This document shows positions 33,745 to 43,485 of a stretch of DNA of 64,000 nucleotides, in pieces; position 1 is the first letter of the stretch, and each line of letters starts with the position of its first letter. The notes under the pieces are model-generated. The model was not told where the DNA came from. It saw nothing but the letters and a program-made list of their open reading frames with translations, and did not search any database. The stretch comes from Comamonas sp. GB3 AK4-5 (GTDB taxonomy: Bacteria; Pseudomonadota; Gammaproteobacteria; Burkholderiales; Burkholderiaceae_C). The position numbers and the translations under genes were made by a program. The DNA lies in NCBI RefSeq assembly GCF_041320665.1, contig NZ_CP166730.1:3844001-3908000 (forward strand), given 5' to 3'.

Positions 33745-34551
33745 ATGAGCAGCATTCCACTCTTTGGCGTCGGCACTTTTCGCCTGACCGGCCAGGCCGC
33801 GATCGATTCGGTGCGCAACGCACTGGACCTGGGCTACCGCACCATCGACACGGCACAGATTTACGGCAACGAGGCCGAAGTCGGCCAGGCGGTGGCAGAA
33901 AGCGGCATCCCGCGTTCCGAGCTGTTTGTCACCACCAAGATCTGGACCGCCAACTACGGCCAGGAAAAGCTGGTGCCCAGCCTGCGTGAAAGCCTGAAAA
34001 AACTGCGTAGCGACTATGTGGACCTGACCCTGATCCACTGGCCTGCCCCGGGCAACGGCGTGGAACTGGGCGAATACATGACCGCTCTTGCCGAAGCCAA
34101 GGCCCTGGGCCTGACCCGCCAGATCGGCATTTCCAACTTCAATATCGAACTGACCCGGCAAGCCATTGCCGCTGTTGGCCAAGGCGAGATTGCCACCAAC
34201 CAGATCGAGCTCAGCCCCTATCTGCAAAACCGGCAGCTCACCGCCTTTCTCCAGGCACAGGGCATTGCCGTGACCTCGTACATGACCCTGGCCTATGGCA
34301 AGGTGCTGCAAGACCCGGTGCTCGCGGGCATCGCCGCCAAGCACCAGGCCACGGTGGCCCAGGTGGCGCTGGCCTGGGCGCTGCAGCAGGGCTATGCCGT
34401 GATTCCCTCCTCGACCCAGCGCAAGAACCTGGCCAGCAATCTGCGGGCCATAGACTTGAAGCTGGACACCGAGGACATGGCCCTGATCGCCACGCTGGAA
34501 CGCAACGGCCGCGAGGTCAACCCCGAGGGACTGGCTCCGGTCTGGGATTGA
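33745..34551 (+). CDS. dkgB: Aldo/keto reductase, 2,5-diketo-D-gluconate reductase B type
   Basis: 268 residues from the ATG at 33745, the same length as E. coli DkgB, which it resembles throughout ([45 protein letters not shown] at the C-terminus). The catalytic tetrad is present: Asp and Tyr in [15 protein letters not shown], Lys in TTKIW, His in LIHWPAP. The family reduces aldehydes and ketones with NADPH, including methylglyoxal and diketogluconate. It lies just after the MFS gene and probably shares its transcript. Confidence 0.93.
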   Translation: MSSIPLFGVGTFRLTGQAAIDSVRNALDLGYRTIDTAQIYGNEAEVGQAVAESGIPRSELFVTTKIWTANYGQEKLVPSLRESLKKLRSDYVDLTLIHWPAPGNGVELGEYMTALAEAKALGLTRQIGISNFNIELTRQAIAAVGQGEIATNQIELSPYLQNRQLTAFLQAQGIAVTSYMTLAYGKVLQDPVLAGIAAKHQATVAQVALAWALQQGYAVIPSSTQRKNLASNLRAIDLKLDTEDMALIATLERNGREVNPEGLAPVWD

Positions 34552-34583
34552 GTCAGAGCCCCGCTTTGACGTAGAAGGCGCAG

Positions 34584-34703
34584 CTAATCCCCTGCACAGC
34601 GGGCTACCTCAAGAACCTCCTGATCACGGAACCAGCCGCCTATGCGTCGCACGCCCATGGGAAGCCCGCACGCATTCTCTTGCACGGGCACCTGGGTCAC
34701 GCT
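34584..34703 (-). pseudogene. Amidase C-terminal remnant
   Basis: The minus strand reads SVTQVPVQENACGLPMGVRR followed by IGGWFRDQEVLEVARCAGD and a TAG stop at 34584-34586. This matches the pattern at the C-terminus of amidase-signature enzymes (VP..GLPxGVQxIGRxFxDxxVL.xA). An in-frame TGA occurs about 10 codons upstream and no amidase body is present. It is therefore probably the decayed end of a lost gene. The alignment is by eye, so confidence is moderate. Confidence 0.45.
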
Positions 34704-34765
34704 TCTTCGCATGCGAGTGCGCCATCACTGCGCTGGACCACAAGGCCATATCGGCCAGCGCAGCG

Positions 34766-35389
34766 CTATCGGAAGATAAATGCCAGCACCGCCTCACAAT
34801 GTGCCTCGATCGACTTCTCGCACATTGCATCCATGCCATGCGCATATTTCATTTCAGCGGTAAGCAGATAAGGCACCTGGGCGATGGCGGTAATCATGTA
34901 CAGCAGCATGACTGGTTCGATGTCGCCCAGCACGCCAACCTGCTTGCTGACCTCTTGGATCAGTGGGAGCGTGTTTGCATCATGGCGCGGGCGAATAATG
35001 GTTTCGGCCATCCATTTCAAGCGCTCTGAATCGCGGTTGGCCTCCTGCATCATCAGCCGCGCATGTTCTGGGTGACGCGCGCAATAACGCACGTAGCTGC
35101 GAATGTGATCTTTCACAGCGTCCAGTGAGTATTCCTTCGTACCAGGCCTGGGCGCCACCACCTCCTTCGCATACCGGTCGAATAGGTAGGTGACGCTCTC
35201 GCGCCAAAGCGCCTCCTTGCTACCGAAGTAGTAGCGAATCATCGCGTGATTGACTCCCGCCATCTCCGCGATGCCGCGCAGGCTCACTGCCTCAAAACCA
35301 CGCGTCGAGAACTGCTCCAGCGCAATGCCAAGTATCTCGGCGCGCGTATTTTCACTTCGTTCTTGTTGCGGCTGTCTGGCGACCGGCAT
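34766..35389 (-). CDS. TetR-family transcriptional regulator
   Basis: 207 residues from the ATG at 35389, which has GGGAGG at ideal spacing; a GTG at 35404 is the alternative. The TetR helix-turn-helix is clear (ENTRAEILGIALEQFSTRGF, then LRGIAEMAGVNHAMIRYYFG, residues about 15-60). The remaining all-helical part is the ligand/dimer domain. It is divergent from the GPH symporter gene, and a 36-bp near-perfect palindrome lies 95 bases before its start, so it probably represses both the symporter-sulfatase unit and itself. The inducer is unknown but is likely a transported substrate or product. Confidence 0.92.
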   Translation of the reverse strand: MPVARQPQQERSENTRAEILGIALEQFSTRGFEAVSLRGIAEMAGVNHAMIRYYFGSKEALWRESVTYLFDRYAKEVVAPRPGTKEYSLDAVKDHIRSYVRYCARHPEHARLMMQEANRDSERLKWMAETIIRPRHDANTLPLIQEVSKQVGVLGDIEPVMLLYMITAIAQVPYLLTAEMKYAHGMDAMCEKSIEAHCEAVLAFIFR

Positions 35390-35483
35390 CTTCACCTCCC
35401 TCACAAAGCGGGCCTCTTATCGTGCGTCTAGGGATTGTACGGAGCCGAAAACGACGCTTCCGTTCTTGACTCCTCGATACCGC

Positions 35484-35519
35484 CACGAATAAATTATCCA
35501 CATGGATAGTTTATTCGTG
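35484..35519. promoter_or_regulatory. 36-bp palindrome, probable TetR operator
   Basis: CACGAATAAA (35484-35493) and TTTATTCGTG (35510-35519) are perfect inverted copies, and the inner TATCCA / TGGATA continue the symmetry; 16 of 18 positions pair. It lies in the spacer between the divergent tetR and GPH symporter genes, the expected site for a TetR dimer or dimer pair. Confidence 0.75.
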
Positions 35520-35622
35520 CGTGACTTGCGGGCTGCCTTGAACTTGGTGTCTCCAGCGCCGTCACGCCCAGCGAACGCTAACGCGGTCGATCACAGAAAT
35601 TTCGTATTGAGGAGACGACTCA

Positions 35623-37032
35623 ATGGCGCTTGTGAATCTCGACCCCGCAGCGTTGCCTGCGTCCCTGGCTCCCGCGCAAGAGCGCACTGAAAGCCTCCCG
35701 TTCCGGACCAAGTTCGGCTTCGGTATCGGCGATTTTGCGTTCAACCTGTACTGGGAGACGACCACGCTCTACCTCCTGTACTACTACACCGACGTTTTGG
35801 GTCTGTCGCCCATCATCGCCGGTTGGATTTTTGGCGGAGCCATGCTGTGGGATGCCTTTTGCGACCCGGTGGCCGGATATATCGCCAACCGCACGCGCTC
35901 GCGCTGGGGTCGCTACCGCCCCTATCTGCTGTTCGGTTGCATCCCGCTTGCCATCAGCTTTGTCACCATGTTTATTCCAACCAGCGCCCAAGGCGCCAGC
36001 TTGGTGGCCTTGGTTCTGGGCTCGCACATGCTGTTCAGATCCTCCTATACCGTTTTGTCCATGCCCTATAACGCGCTGATGGCAACGCTGACGGATGACA
36101 GCAGGGAACGAGGAAGCCTTGCCGCCTACCGGATGCTGTGTGCAAAGGCCGCTGGTCTTTTTGTGGCCCTGTCCACTTTGGAGTTGGTACATGTCTTCAG
36201 CCCGGCGGACGAGAAGCATGGATTCCTGATGGTGATGATCCTGTACGCCGTACTGTCTCTTCCCGTCTTTCTCTTCACCTTCTTCGCCACCAAGGAGCGC
36301 ACCCAGCCCGATGCACATACGCTTTCGGTACGCGACGCATTGGCGGTCGTGCTGCACAACCGCGCCCTGTTGCTGGTCTGTGGCATGGCCTGCGCCTTGT
36401 CAGCGACTGGAACCTTTTTGTCGAAGACGCTTCCTTACGTGATGAAGTACGCCTTGCTCAGGGAGGATTTGATCGGGCTTGCAGTGGGCATCGTCACACT
36501 CCAGGCCTTCATCACCATCCCGTTCTGGGCCTGGGTCATGCGCCGCACCTCGAAGCGGCTGGTCGCCCTGTCCGGCGGCATCCTTGGCATCTGCACCTAT
36601 GCCGTCCTTGGCTGGCTGGGCACGCCAAGCATCACTGCCCTGCTCTTCCTGCTTGCCATCATCGGATTCGCCAGCGCCGCCACCATGCTTGCCATGTGGG
36701 CCATGATTCCCGATAGCGTGGAGTATGGCGAGTGGCGTACCGGCGTCCGTGGCGAGGGAACGATCTTCGGTGTCTTTGCCTTCACGCTGAAAAGCTCACT
36801 GGCCATCGCTGTAGGCGGTGTCGGGCACCTTCTCGACGCTGTCGGTTTCATCGCCAATCAACCCCAGACACCAGCGGCAATCTCGGGCATATGGGCCATG
36901 TTGTGGCAAGGCCCCATCACCTTGCTCAGCATTGCCATGCTGTTCGCCTTCTTCTATCCAGTCTCTCCTGCCGCGCACGCGCAGATACGGGGTGCGCTGC
37001 GCCAGCGCCAGAGGACTTCGCCCCCGCACTGA
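35623..37032 (+). CDS. GPH-family (MelB-like) sugar:cation symporter
   Basis: 469 residues with 12 hydrophobic segments. ATG preceded by GAGGAG. The GPH signature is visible: KFGFGIGDFAFNLYW with a conserved Asp in helix 1, DAFCDPVAGYIANRTRSRWG and RYRPYLLFG in the loop after helix 2. The second half contains YGEWRTGVRGEGTIFGVF, also typical. These symporters import glycosides, pentosides, hexuronides or similar polar compounds with H+ or Na+. It is followed 89 bases later by a sulfatase, so the cargo may be a sulfated sugar or sulfate ester. The likely repressor is the divergent TetR protein. Confidence 0.9.
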   Translation: MALVNLDPAALPASLAPAQERTESLPFRTKFGFGIGDFAFNLYWETTTLYLLYYYTDVLGLSPIIAGWIFGGAMLWDAFCDPVAGYIANRTRSRWGRYRPYLLFGCIPLAISFVTMFIPTSAQGASLVALVLGSHMLFRSSYTVLSMPYNALMATLTDDSRERGSLAAYRMLCAKAAGLFVALSTLELVHVFSPADEKHGFLMVMILYAVLSLPVFLFTFFATKERTQPDAHTLSVRDALAVVLHNRALLLVCGMACALSATGTFLSKTLPYVMKYALLREDLIGLAVGIVTLQAFITIPFWAWVMRRTSKRLVALSGGILGICTYAVLGWLGTPSITALLFLLAIIGFASAATMLAMWAMIPDSVEYGEWRTGVRGEGTIFGVFAFTLKSSLAIAVGGVGHLLDAVGFIANQPQTPAAISGIWAMLWQGPITLLSIAMLFAFFYPVSPAAHAQIRGALRQRQRTSPPH

Positions 37033-37121
37033 TCTCCACATCCCTGCTTTTCACCTGGCTCAACCCTGCCGGCGAAAGTGCAATGCCCACGCCGCCCCTA
37101 TCGTCATAAAAGGCACCACCA

Positions 37122-38585
37122 ATGCGACTGATCTATATTGATATTGACACGTTGCGCCCCGATCACCTCGGATGCTATGGCTACCATCGCAACACCAGCC
37201 CCAACATCGACAAGCTTGCATCCCAAAGCCTGCTGTTCCGCAATGTCCACGCCTCGGACACGCCATGTCTACCAAGCCGTACCGCGTTGCTGACCGGCCG
37301 CTTCGGCATCCACAATGGCGTCGTCAATCACGGCGGCAAAGACGCTGATCCGGTCATCGACGACCTCAACCGAAAATTCCGATCGCAGCTTCACCTCGAC
37401 AGCTTTCCCTTCCGCCTGCAACAAGCGGGATTGAAGACCGTGAGTGTCAGCTCATTCGCTCAACGGCACTCGGCATTTCACTGGTACGCCGGCTTTAATG
37501 AAGCCTACAACGTGGGAAAGTTTGGCAATGAGACTGCGGACGAGGTCCATGCCCTGGCATCGAACTGGCTGGCACGACATGGCCAGGAAGACAACTGGTT
37601 TTTGCATGTGCATATGTGGGACCCACACACGCCCTACCGGGCCGCTCCGGAGTATGGAGAGCCTTTTGCCCACACCCCCTTGCCTGCATGGTTGACCGAA
37701 GAGGTGCGCGGCAACCACTGGCGGGGCTGTGGCCCACACAGCGCACAGGAATGCACGGGCTTTGCACCAGACGAAGCCGCCCGCGCCCACTATCCACGCC
37801 AGCCTCAAAGCATCCCAGACATGGCGGCAGTTCGCGCCATGTTCGATGGCTACGACACCGGGGTGCTGGTTGCCGATGAATATGTGGGAAGGCTGCTGGC
37901 CCAGCTGGAGGAACTTGGCGTTGCAAGTGATACCGCCGTGCTGCTGTCATCCGACCATGGTGAAACCCTGGGCGAGCTCAATATCTACGGCGATCATCAG
38001 ACAGCAGATCAATACACCACGAACATTCCCCTGCTCCTCAAATGGCCTGGCATCGAGGCGGGACGGGAACAGCATGCCTTTCACTACCAGATCGATGTCA
38101 CCGCCACCATTTTGGAATTGCTAGGCCAGAGTGTTCCAGAAACCTGGGATGGTGTTTCGTTCAGCCAAAGCCTGAAGGCGGGAACGGATGCCGGACGCTC
38201 CCACCTTATTGTTTCGCAAGGTGCATGGACCTGCCAACGTGGCGTTCGCTTTGAAAACTGGATGATGATCTGCTCTTTGCATGACGGCTACCATTTGTTC
38301 GACGACGTCATGCTGTTCGACCTGGAGAGCGATCCACATGAACAACGCAATCTCGCCGATCAGCGGCCCGATATCGTTGAAAAGGGAATGGGCCTGCTCA
38401 AGTCCTGGGAAGCCGAAATGCTGCCCACTGCAGCGCGCGGAAGAGACCCCCTCGTCCATGTCGTAAAGGAGGGAGGCCCCTACCACGTCAGAGGCAGTTT
38501 GCGCAGCTATCTGGATCGCCTGGAGGAAACCGGGCGCAGCGCCCTGGCCCAGGCGCTGCGGTTCAAGCACGCAGAGGAAAATTGA
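37122..38585 (+). CDS. Type I (formylglycine-dependent) sulfatase
   Basis: 487 residues. Metal-binding DID near the N-terminus (IYIDIDTLRPDHLGCYGY) and the sulfatase signature CLPSRTALLTG with Cys49, the residue converted to formylglycine in the CxPxR motif. A second metal site is visible as SSDHGETLGE. No signal peptide is present, so it should act in the cytoplasm on imported substrate, which fits the GPH symporter just upstream. A formylglycine-generating enzyme or anaerobic sulfatase-maturing enzyme is not in the window and must be elsewhere. Arylsulfatase, choline-sulfatase and phosphonate-monoester-hydrolase relatives share this architecture, so the substrate is open. Confidence 0.92.
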   Translation: MRLIYIDIDTLRPDHLGCYGYHRNTSPNIDKLASQSLLFRNVHASDTPCLPSRTALLTGRFGIHNGVVNHGGKDADPVIDDLNRKFRSQLHLDSFPFRLQQAGLKTVSVSSFAQRHSAFHWYAGFNEAYNVGKFGNETADEVHALASNWLARHGQEDNWFLHVHMWDPHTPYRAAPEYGEPFAHTPLPAWLTEEVRGNHWRGCGPHSAQECTGFAPDEAARAHYPRQPQSIPDMAAVRAMFDGYDTGVLVADEYVGRLLAQLEELGVASDTAVLLSSDHGETLGELNIYGDHQTADQYTTNIPLLLKWPGIEAGREQHAFHYQIDVTATILELLGQSVPETWDGVSFSQSLKAGTDAGRSHLIVSQGAWTCQRGVRFENWMMICSLHDGYHLFDDVMLFDLESDPHEQRNLADQRPDIVEKGMGLLKSWEAEMLPTAARGRDPLVHVVKEGGPYHVRGSLRSYLDRLEETGRSALAQALRFKHAEEN

Positions 38586-38792
38586 ACCGTCCCTCCTCTG
38601 TAGACCGCTGCTTGCTTGAAGGAGCGACGACAGTCATCCGGGATGCAGACGATTTTCCGAAATGGACATGAAGAATCCGGTGAACATGGTGGCGCGACAT
38701 GACCGCTTCGCCGGCCGAAATGGCTGCATTCCAAGGCTTACTCAGCTGCGTATCCACATAGCGGGCCGCCTGCCCATACGCGCTCGGTGTGA

Positions 38793-40199
38793 TCAGCTTG
38801 GATCGACAGCGGCCTGCTCCCAACCACCACCCAAGGCCTTGTACAGCCCCACGCTGGCCAACAAACGCTCCTGGTGCAGCTGCACTGCCATGCCCTGGGC
38901 CTGGTAGAGCGTTTGCTGCGTGGCCAGCAAGGTCATCAGCGTCTCGCTCCCAGCCCGGTAACGGGCTTCGGCCAGGGCCAAGGCCTTGCGGGCCTGGACC
39001 AGCTCCTGTGCCTGCGCCTCGGCCTGGGTCTGGGTTCCAGCCACGGCATGCAACGCCGTCTGCACATCGCCAAAGGCCTGGACAATGGCCTGCCGGTAGC
39101 CCACCAACAACTCCTCACGCCGGGCATCGGCCAGATCGCGGTCTGCAGCCAGGCGACCCGCGTCGAAGATGGGCGCGGCCAGGCCGGCTGCCAGCGAGTA
39201 CAAGGGGTTGTCGAACACGCGGCGCAGGCTGTCGTCGCCGGAGCCCACCTGGGCCGACAGGGTCACGCGGGGCAGCATGGCGGCCCGTGCGGCCTGCAGA
39301 TTGGCCTGTGCCGCCGCCAGCCTGGCCTCGGCCCGCGCGATATCGGGCCTGCGGGTCAGCAGTTCGGCGGGCGTTTCGGACTGAATCCCGGGGATGCGCA
39401 AAGACGACAGACTGTCTTGCACCAGCGGCATGCTCTGTGCCTGCCCCAACAGCAGCGCCAGCGCGGTGAGTGATGCGGCCTTTTGTTGCTGCATCAGCGC
39501 CAGAGCGCGCTGCTGTGCGGCCACCAGGCCACGCTGCTGGGCCAGCTCCAGCGCAGATGCCGCACCCAGCCCGGCCCGGGCCTGCACCAGTTGCAGCAGG
39601 CGCTGCGCGCTTGCCAGATTCGACTGTGCAATACCTTCACGCTCCTGCAAGGCCATGCTGGTCAACCAGGCGCTGGCCACCGCAGCCTCCACCGTCAAAC
39701 GCACCGTATCCCTGTCGTAAACACTGGCCTGCAAACTGGCCTGTGCCGCATCCCGCGTGGCGGAGTTGCGCCCCCAGAAGTCCAGCTCATAGCTAGCCGA
39801 CAGGCCTGCCTTGAAGCCATTGCCGGCGGCCTGGGAGTGCTTATCCAGACGGCCTTCGCGCGAGGCGTCCAGGCTGGCATTCACCTCAGGCAGCAGGCTC
39901 GCACCCGCATGGCGCAAACTTGCACGGGCCTGGTGCACGCGGGCAACTGCGGCCGCCACATCCCAGCTTTGCTGCTGGGCCTGCTCCACCAAGGTGTTGA
40001 GTTGGGCATTGCCAAAGCTGTGCCACCAGCGCTGGCGGACCACATCGCCCGCCGTCACACGTTCACCCGTGCGATCCTGCGCCCATTGCCCCGGCAGCGC
40101 CGGGGCTTGCGGCCCGCCCTGGCCTGTTCCTTGCGGAGCCGCACAGCCTGCCAGCACCAGGACAGCGCTCCAGGCCACCACCGTCTTTACCCTTTGCAT
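38793..40199 (-). CDS. Outer-membrane efflux lipoprotein (NodT/OprM family)
   Basis: 468 residues from the ATG at 40199, which yields a lipoprotein signal ending VLVLAGC (Cys19). Two OEP repeats form the TolC-like barrel and coiled-coil tunnel: ASYELDFWGRNSATRDAAQA and LTRRPDIARAEARLAAAQAN are family hallmarks. It starts 2 bases after the macB stop and closes the macA-macB-OMF operon, giving a complete tripartite pump. Its place directly after siderophore-uptake genes suggests siderophore export or recycling, as for PvdRT-OpmQ. Confidence 0.93.
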   Translation of the reverse strand: MQRVKTVVAWSAVLVLAGCAAPQGTGQGGPQAPALPGQWAQDRTGERVTAGDVVRQRWWHSFGNAQLNTLVEQAQQQSWDVAAAVARVHQARASLRHAGASLLPEVNASLDASREGRLDKHSQAAGNGFKAGLSASYELDFWGRNSATRDAAQASLQASVYDRDTVRLTVEAAVASAWLTSMALQEREGIAQSNLASAQRLLQLVQARAGLGAASALELAQQRGLVAAQQRALALMQQQKAASLTALALLLGQAQSMPLVQDSLSSLRIPGIQSETPAELLTRRPDIARAEARLAAAQANLQAARAAMLPRVTLSAQVGSGDDSLRRVFDNPLYSLAAGLAAPIFDAGRLAADRDLADARREELLVGYRQAIVQAFGDVQTALHAVAGTQTQAEAQAQELVQARKALALAEARYRAGSETLMTLLATQQTLYQAQGMAVQLHQERLLASVGLYKALGGGWEQAAVDPS

Positions 40200-40201
40200 G
40201 C

Positions 40202-42208
40202 CTACTCTCCTGCCAGGGCCCGCACGGGGTCCAGACGCGCCGCCGTCTTGGCGGGCATATATCCAAAAATCAGGCCCGTGAGCACCGCACACGCAAAAGC
40301 GCCCGCCATGGCACGCACGGAGAACACCACGGGCACGCCCGACGCCATGAGCACCACGCCCACGGCCAGGCCGGCCACCAGGCCCACGGAGCCTCCCACC
40401 AGAGTCACAAGGCTTGCCTCGGTCAAAAACTGGCGCAATATGTCACTCTGGCGCGCGCCCACGGCCATGCGTATGCCGATTTCGCGTGTGCGCTCGCGCA
40501 CCGTCATCAACATCACATTCATCACGCCGATGCCACCCACGACCAGGGAGACCGCCGCAATCAGGCCCAGCATCACGGCCATGCTCTGGCGCGTGGCGGC
40601 CTCGGCCTGTATGCGTGCGGCGGCATTGCCTATGCCGAAGTCTTCGCGCCCGCCGTGGCGCGCCAGCAGCAGCTGGCGCATGGCCTGCTCGGCCTCGTTG
40701 ACCACCTCCGAGGAAGCGGCCTCCACCACCACATAGTCGGGCTGGGTCTGCGCCTGGTAGACGCGCGCCCGCCCCGAGCGGTAAGGGATGAAGACCATGT
40801 CGTCATAGTTTTGCGCACCCGAGTCCGCGCCGCGTTCGCTCATCACGCCAATGACCTCGAAGGCCGAGCTGCCGATGATGAGCTGCTGGCCCAGCGGATG
40901 GGGGGTGTCGGGGAAGAAATGCTGGTGCGCCTTGTGGCCCAGCACCACCAGTGGCGCCAGATCCCGGTCCTCGGCCTCGGTGTAGTAGCGTCCCTGGGAG
41001 GGCTTCCAGTGGTGCACCAGGGGCATCTCCTCGCTGGCGGCAAAGACATAGACCTGCTTGTCCACCTTGCCAAAGCGCACCGTAACCGGGTCCCCGATGA
41101 CGGGCATGACACGCCGTATCTCGGGCAGCTCGCGCAAGGCAGCCAGGTCTTCTTCGGTGATCTGGCCCGCAGGCCCGCCCGTTGCAGGCGGCTGGCTGCC
41201 CATGTAGAGAATGGCCGTGCCCATGGTGCCCATCTGTTCGACCACCTTGCGCCGCGCGCCCTCACCGATGGCCAGCATGACGATGACCGACACCACGCCG
41301 ATGACGATGCCGAGCAAGGTGAGGCTGGTGCGTACACGGTTCATGCGCATGCCGCGCCAGGCGCTGCGTGCGGCCTCGGCCAGCTCAGCCAGCCCCACAG
41401 AGGCACGGCGGGCTGCGGACTGCGGCAGCTGCTGCAATGGCTGCTGCACAGGCATGGCAGGGGCCTCGCCCGCCGGCGCAGTCTGCAACGCGCTGTCGCC
41501 GATGATGCGCCCGTCACTGATCTCTATGACTCTTTTGGCCTGGGCCGCCACGGCCCGGTCGTGGGTGATGAGGATGATGGTGTGGCCCGCATCCGCCAGT
41601 TCCTGCAGCAAGGCCATGACTTCGGTGCCGCTGTGCGAATCCAGGGCACCTGTGGGCTCATCGGCCAGGATGATGCGCCCCCCATTCATCAAGGCCCGTG
41701 CTATCGACACACGCTGCTGCTGGCCGCCAGACAGCTGATTGGGCCGGTTTTGCAGGCGTTCGCCCAGGCCCAGGCGCCGCAGCAGCGCTTCGGCGCGCCT
41801 TGCGCGCTCCTCCTTGGGCAGGCCTGCGTAGATGGCGGGCATCTGCACGTTCTCGCTGGCGCTCTCGGCGGCAATCAGGTGATAGCCCTGAAAGACAAAG
41901 CCAAAGGCCTCGCGCCGCAACCAGGCCAGCGCATCCGCGTCGAGCTGCGAGACGTCCTGGCCCTGAAAGTGGTAGCTGCCTTCACTGGGCCGGTCCAGGC
42001 AGCCCAGAATGTTCATCAGCGTGGACTTGCCCGAGCCCGAGCTGCCCACCACGGCGACAAACTCACCGGCATGGATGTCCAGATCAATGCCGTGCAGCAC
42101 GGTCACGGCAGGCTGGCCGCTGTCGCCGCCGCCGTAATGCTTGCGAATACCGCACAAAGCGATCAACGCGGGCTGCGCCTGCGGCGCGGCGCTCACGGCA
42201 CTCACCAT
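40202..42208 (-). CDS. macB: MacB-type ABC transporter, fused ATPase and permease
   Basis: 668 residues from an ATG overlapping the macA stop by 7 bases. The ATPase half (about 15-245) has Walker A GSSGSGKST, signature LSGGQQQRVSIARAL, and Walker B IILADEPTGALD. The MacB half has a transmembrane helix at about 290, a large periplasmic domain (about 320-535), and three C-terminal helices (MLGLIAAVSLVVGGIGVMNV, then LTEASLVTLVGGSVGLVAGL, then VVFSVRAMAGAFACAVLTGL). MacB-type machines use mechanotransmission to drive export of periplasmic substrates through the OMF. Here the cargo may be a siderophore. Confidence 0.93.
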   Translation of the reverse strand: MVSAVSAAPQAQPALIALCGIRKHYGGGDSGQPAVTVLHGIDLDIHAGEFVAVVGSSGSGKSTLMNILGCLDRPSEGSYHFQGQDVSQLDADALAWLRREAFGFVFQGYHLIAAESASENVQMPAIYAGLPKEERARRAEALLRRLGLGERLQNRPNQLSGGQQQRVSIARALMNGGRIILADEPTGALDSHSGTEVMALLQELADAGHTIILITHDRAVAAQAKRVIEISDGRIIGDSALQTAPAGEAPAMPVQQPLQQLPQSAARRASVGLAELAEAARSAWRGMRMNRVRTSLTLLGIVIGVVSVIVMLAIGEGARRKVVEQMGTMGTAILYMGSQPPATGGPAGQITEEDLAALRELPEIRRVMPVIGDPVTVRFGKVDKQVYVFAASEEMPLVHHWKPSQGRYYTEAEDRDLAPLVVLGHKAHQHFFPDTPHPLGQQLIIGSSAFEVIGVMSERGADSGAQNYDDMVFIPYRSGRARVYQAQTQPDYVVVEAASSEVVNEAEQAMRQLLLARHGGREDFGIGNAAARIQAEAATRQSMAVMLGLIAAVSLVVGGIGVMNVMLMTVRERTREIGIRMAVGARQSDILRQFLTEASLVTLVGGSVGLVAGLAVGVVLMASGVPVVFSVRAMAGAFACAVLTGLIFGYMPAKTAARLDPVRALAGE

Positions 42209-43380
42209 TGCAGCCACCGCAGGCCACGCTCTTGCGGCGCTTCGCCGACCACCACGCGATCGCCCTCCGCCAGGCCTTCCAGCACCTGCACCTGGTGGCG
42301 GCTGCGCACGCCCAGCTTCACGCTGCGCGCCTCGGGCTGACCCCGCGCATCCAGCACGCGCAGCTGCGCCCCGCCTCCATCGCCCTCTTGCACGGCCGCC
42401 AGCGGCACGGTCAATGCCTGGCCGGCATGGGCGGTGACAAAGACCACCTGGGCCGTCATCTGCGGCATGAGCTCGGCGTCTTCGTTGTCCACATCGAACA
42501 GCACCGTATAGACCACGGCCTTGGTGGCCGGCGCAGGCGCCTGGCCCGTGCTGGCGGCCTGTGCCTGACCGGCTGCAGGGGCTGGCAGCACCTGGCGCAC
42601 AGCGCCACTCCAGCGCCGGGGCTTGGCCTGGCCGGCGCCGCCCAACGTGGTGAAGTACACGGCCATGCCTTCCTTGACGCGGCGTACATCGGCCTCGGAC
42701 ACCTCGGTCCAGACCGTCATGGCCGAGAGGTCGGCAATGCGCAGAATGTTCGGTGTCTGGTAGGTGGCATTCAGCGTCTGGCCTTCGCGCGCATCCACCG
42801 ACACCACGGTGCCCGCCATGGGGGCATAGATGCGTGTGTAGCCCAGGCGGGCCTCGTCGGCCTGGAGAATGGCCTGGGTCTGGCTGATCTGCGCCTTGAG
42901 GTGGTCCATGCGGGCCGCCGCCATGGCCTGGTTGGCCTCGGCGGTCTGCACATCCTCCTCGCGCGTGGCCTCATGCTGGTTCAGCTGCTGCTGGCGTGCC
43001 AGCTGCTGCCCGGCCAAGCGGGCCTGGGCCTGTTGCTCGGCCAGCTGGGCGCGCAGGCCTGCCAGCGAGGCGCGGCCCGCATCCACCGTGGCGCGCTGCA
43101 CGCTGGGATCGATCTCCACCAGCAAATCACCCTTGGCCACCTGGGCCCCGGGCTCCACGGCCAAGCGCATGATCTGGCCCGACACCTGGGCGCCCACATC
43201 CACATAGCTGCGTGGCTGCAGCGTGCCTATGGCCGTGACCGTGGCCTCGATGTCCGTACGTCCTGCGGCCTCGGTCTGGTAGAGCGCAGCTGGAAGCTGC
43301 GAACGCCACAGGCCCCAGGCCGCAGCGACCAGCACCACCAGGGCCCCCAGACCCACCCAGCGTTTCTGCGCACCCGTCAT
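42202..43380 (-). CDS. macA: MacA-type periplasmic adaptor of the efflux pump
   Basis: 392 residues from the ATG at 43380 with GGAGG at good spacing. An N-terminal membrane anchor (VGLGALVVLVAAAWGLW) precedes biotinyl-lipoyl halves (GTLQPRSYVDVGAQVSGQIM, and YAPMAGTVVSVDAREGQTLN), a coiled-coil hairpin (about 95-170) and beta-barrel and membrane-proximal domains. An Ala/Pro/Gln-rich insert (about 285-305, PAPAAGQAQAASTGQAPAPA) is unusual. It bridges MacB to the outer-membrane factor and overlaps macB. It begins 105 bases after the DUF3325 gene, so it may be part of the iron operon or have its own promoter. Confidence 0.92.
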   Translation of the reverse strand: MTGAQKRWVGLGALVVLVAAAWGLWRSQLPAALYQTEAAGRTDIEATVTAIGTLQPRSYVDVGAQVSGQIMRLAVEPGAQVAKGDLLVEIDPSVQRATVDAGRASLAGLRAQLAEQQAQARLAGQQLARQQQLNQHEATREEDVQTAEANQAMAAARMDHLKAQISQTQAILQADEARLGYTRIYAPMAGTVVSVDAREGQTLNATYQTPNILRIADLSAMTVWTEVSEADVRRVKEGMAVYFTTLGGAGQAKPRRWSGAVRQVLPAPAAGQAQAASTGQAPAPATKAVVYTVLFDVDNEDAELMPQMTAQVVFVTAHAGQALTVPLAAVQEGDGGGAQLRVLDARGQPEARSVKLGVRSRHQVQVLEGLAEGDRVVVGEAPQERGLRWLQW

Positions 43381-43485
43381 AGCGCCTCCCCGTAGCTGTC
43401 GAGACGCAGTGAAAGCAGAAAACCCATGGCACAAACCCTGAAACTACGGAAAGAAGAATGACGGAAAGCAGTGACCCCGGAGGCC

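Noticed and set aside
38586..38792. Short open frames between the sulfatase and the efflux lipoprotein genes
   Set aside because: No start with ribosome site, no motif and no overlap with known families on either strand.
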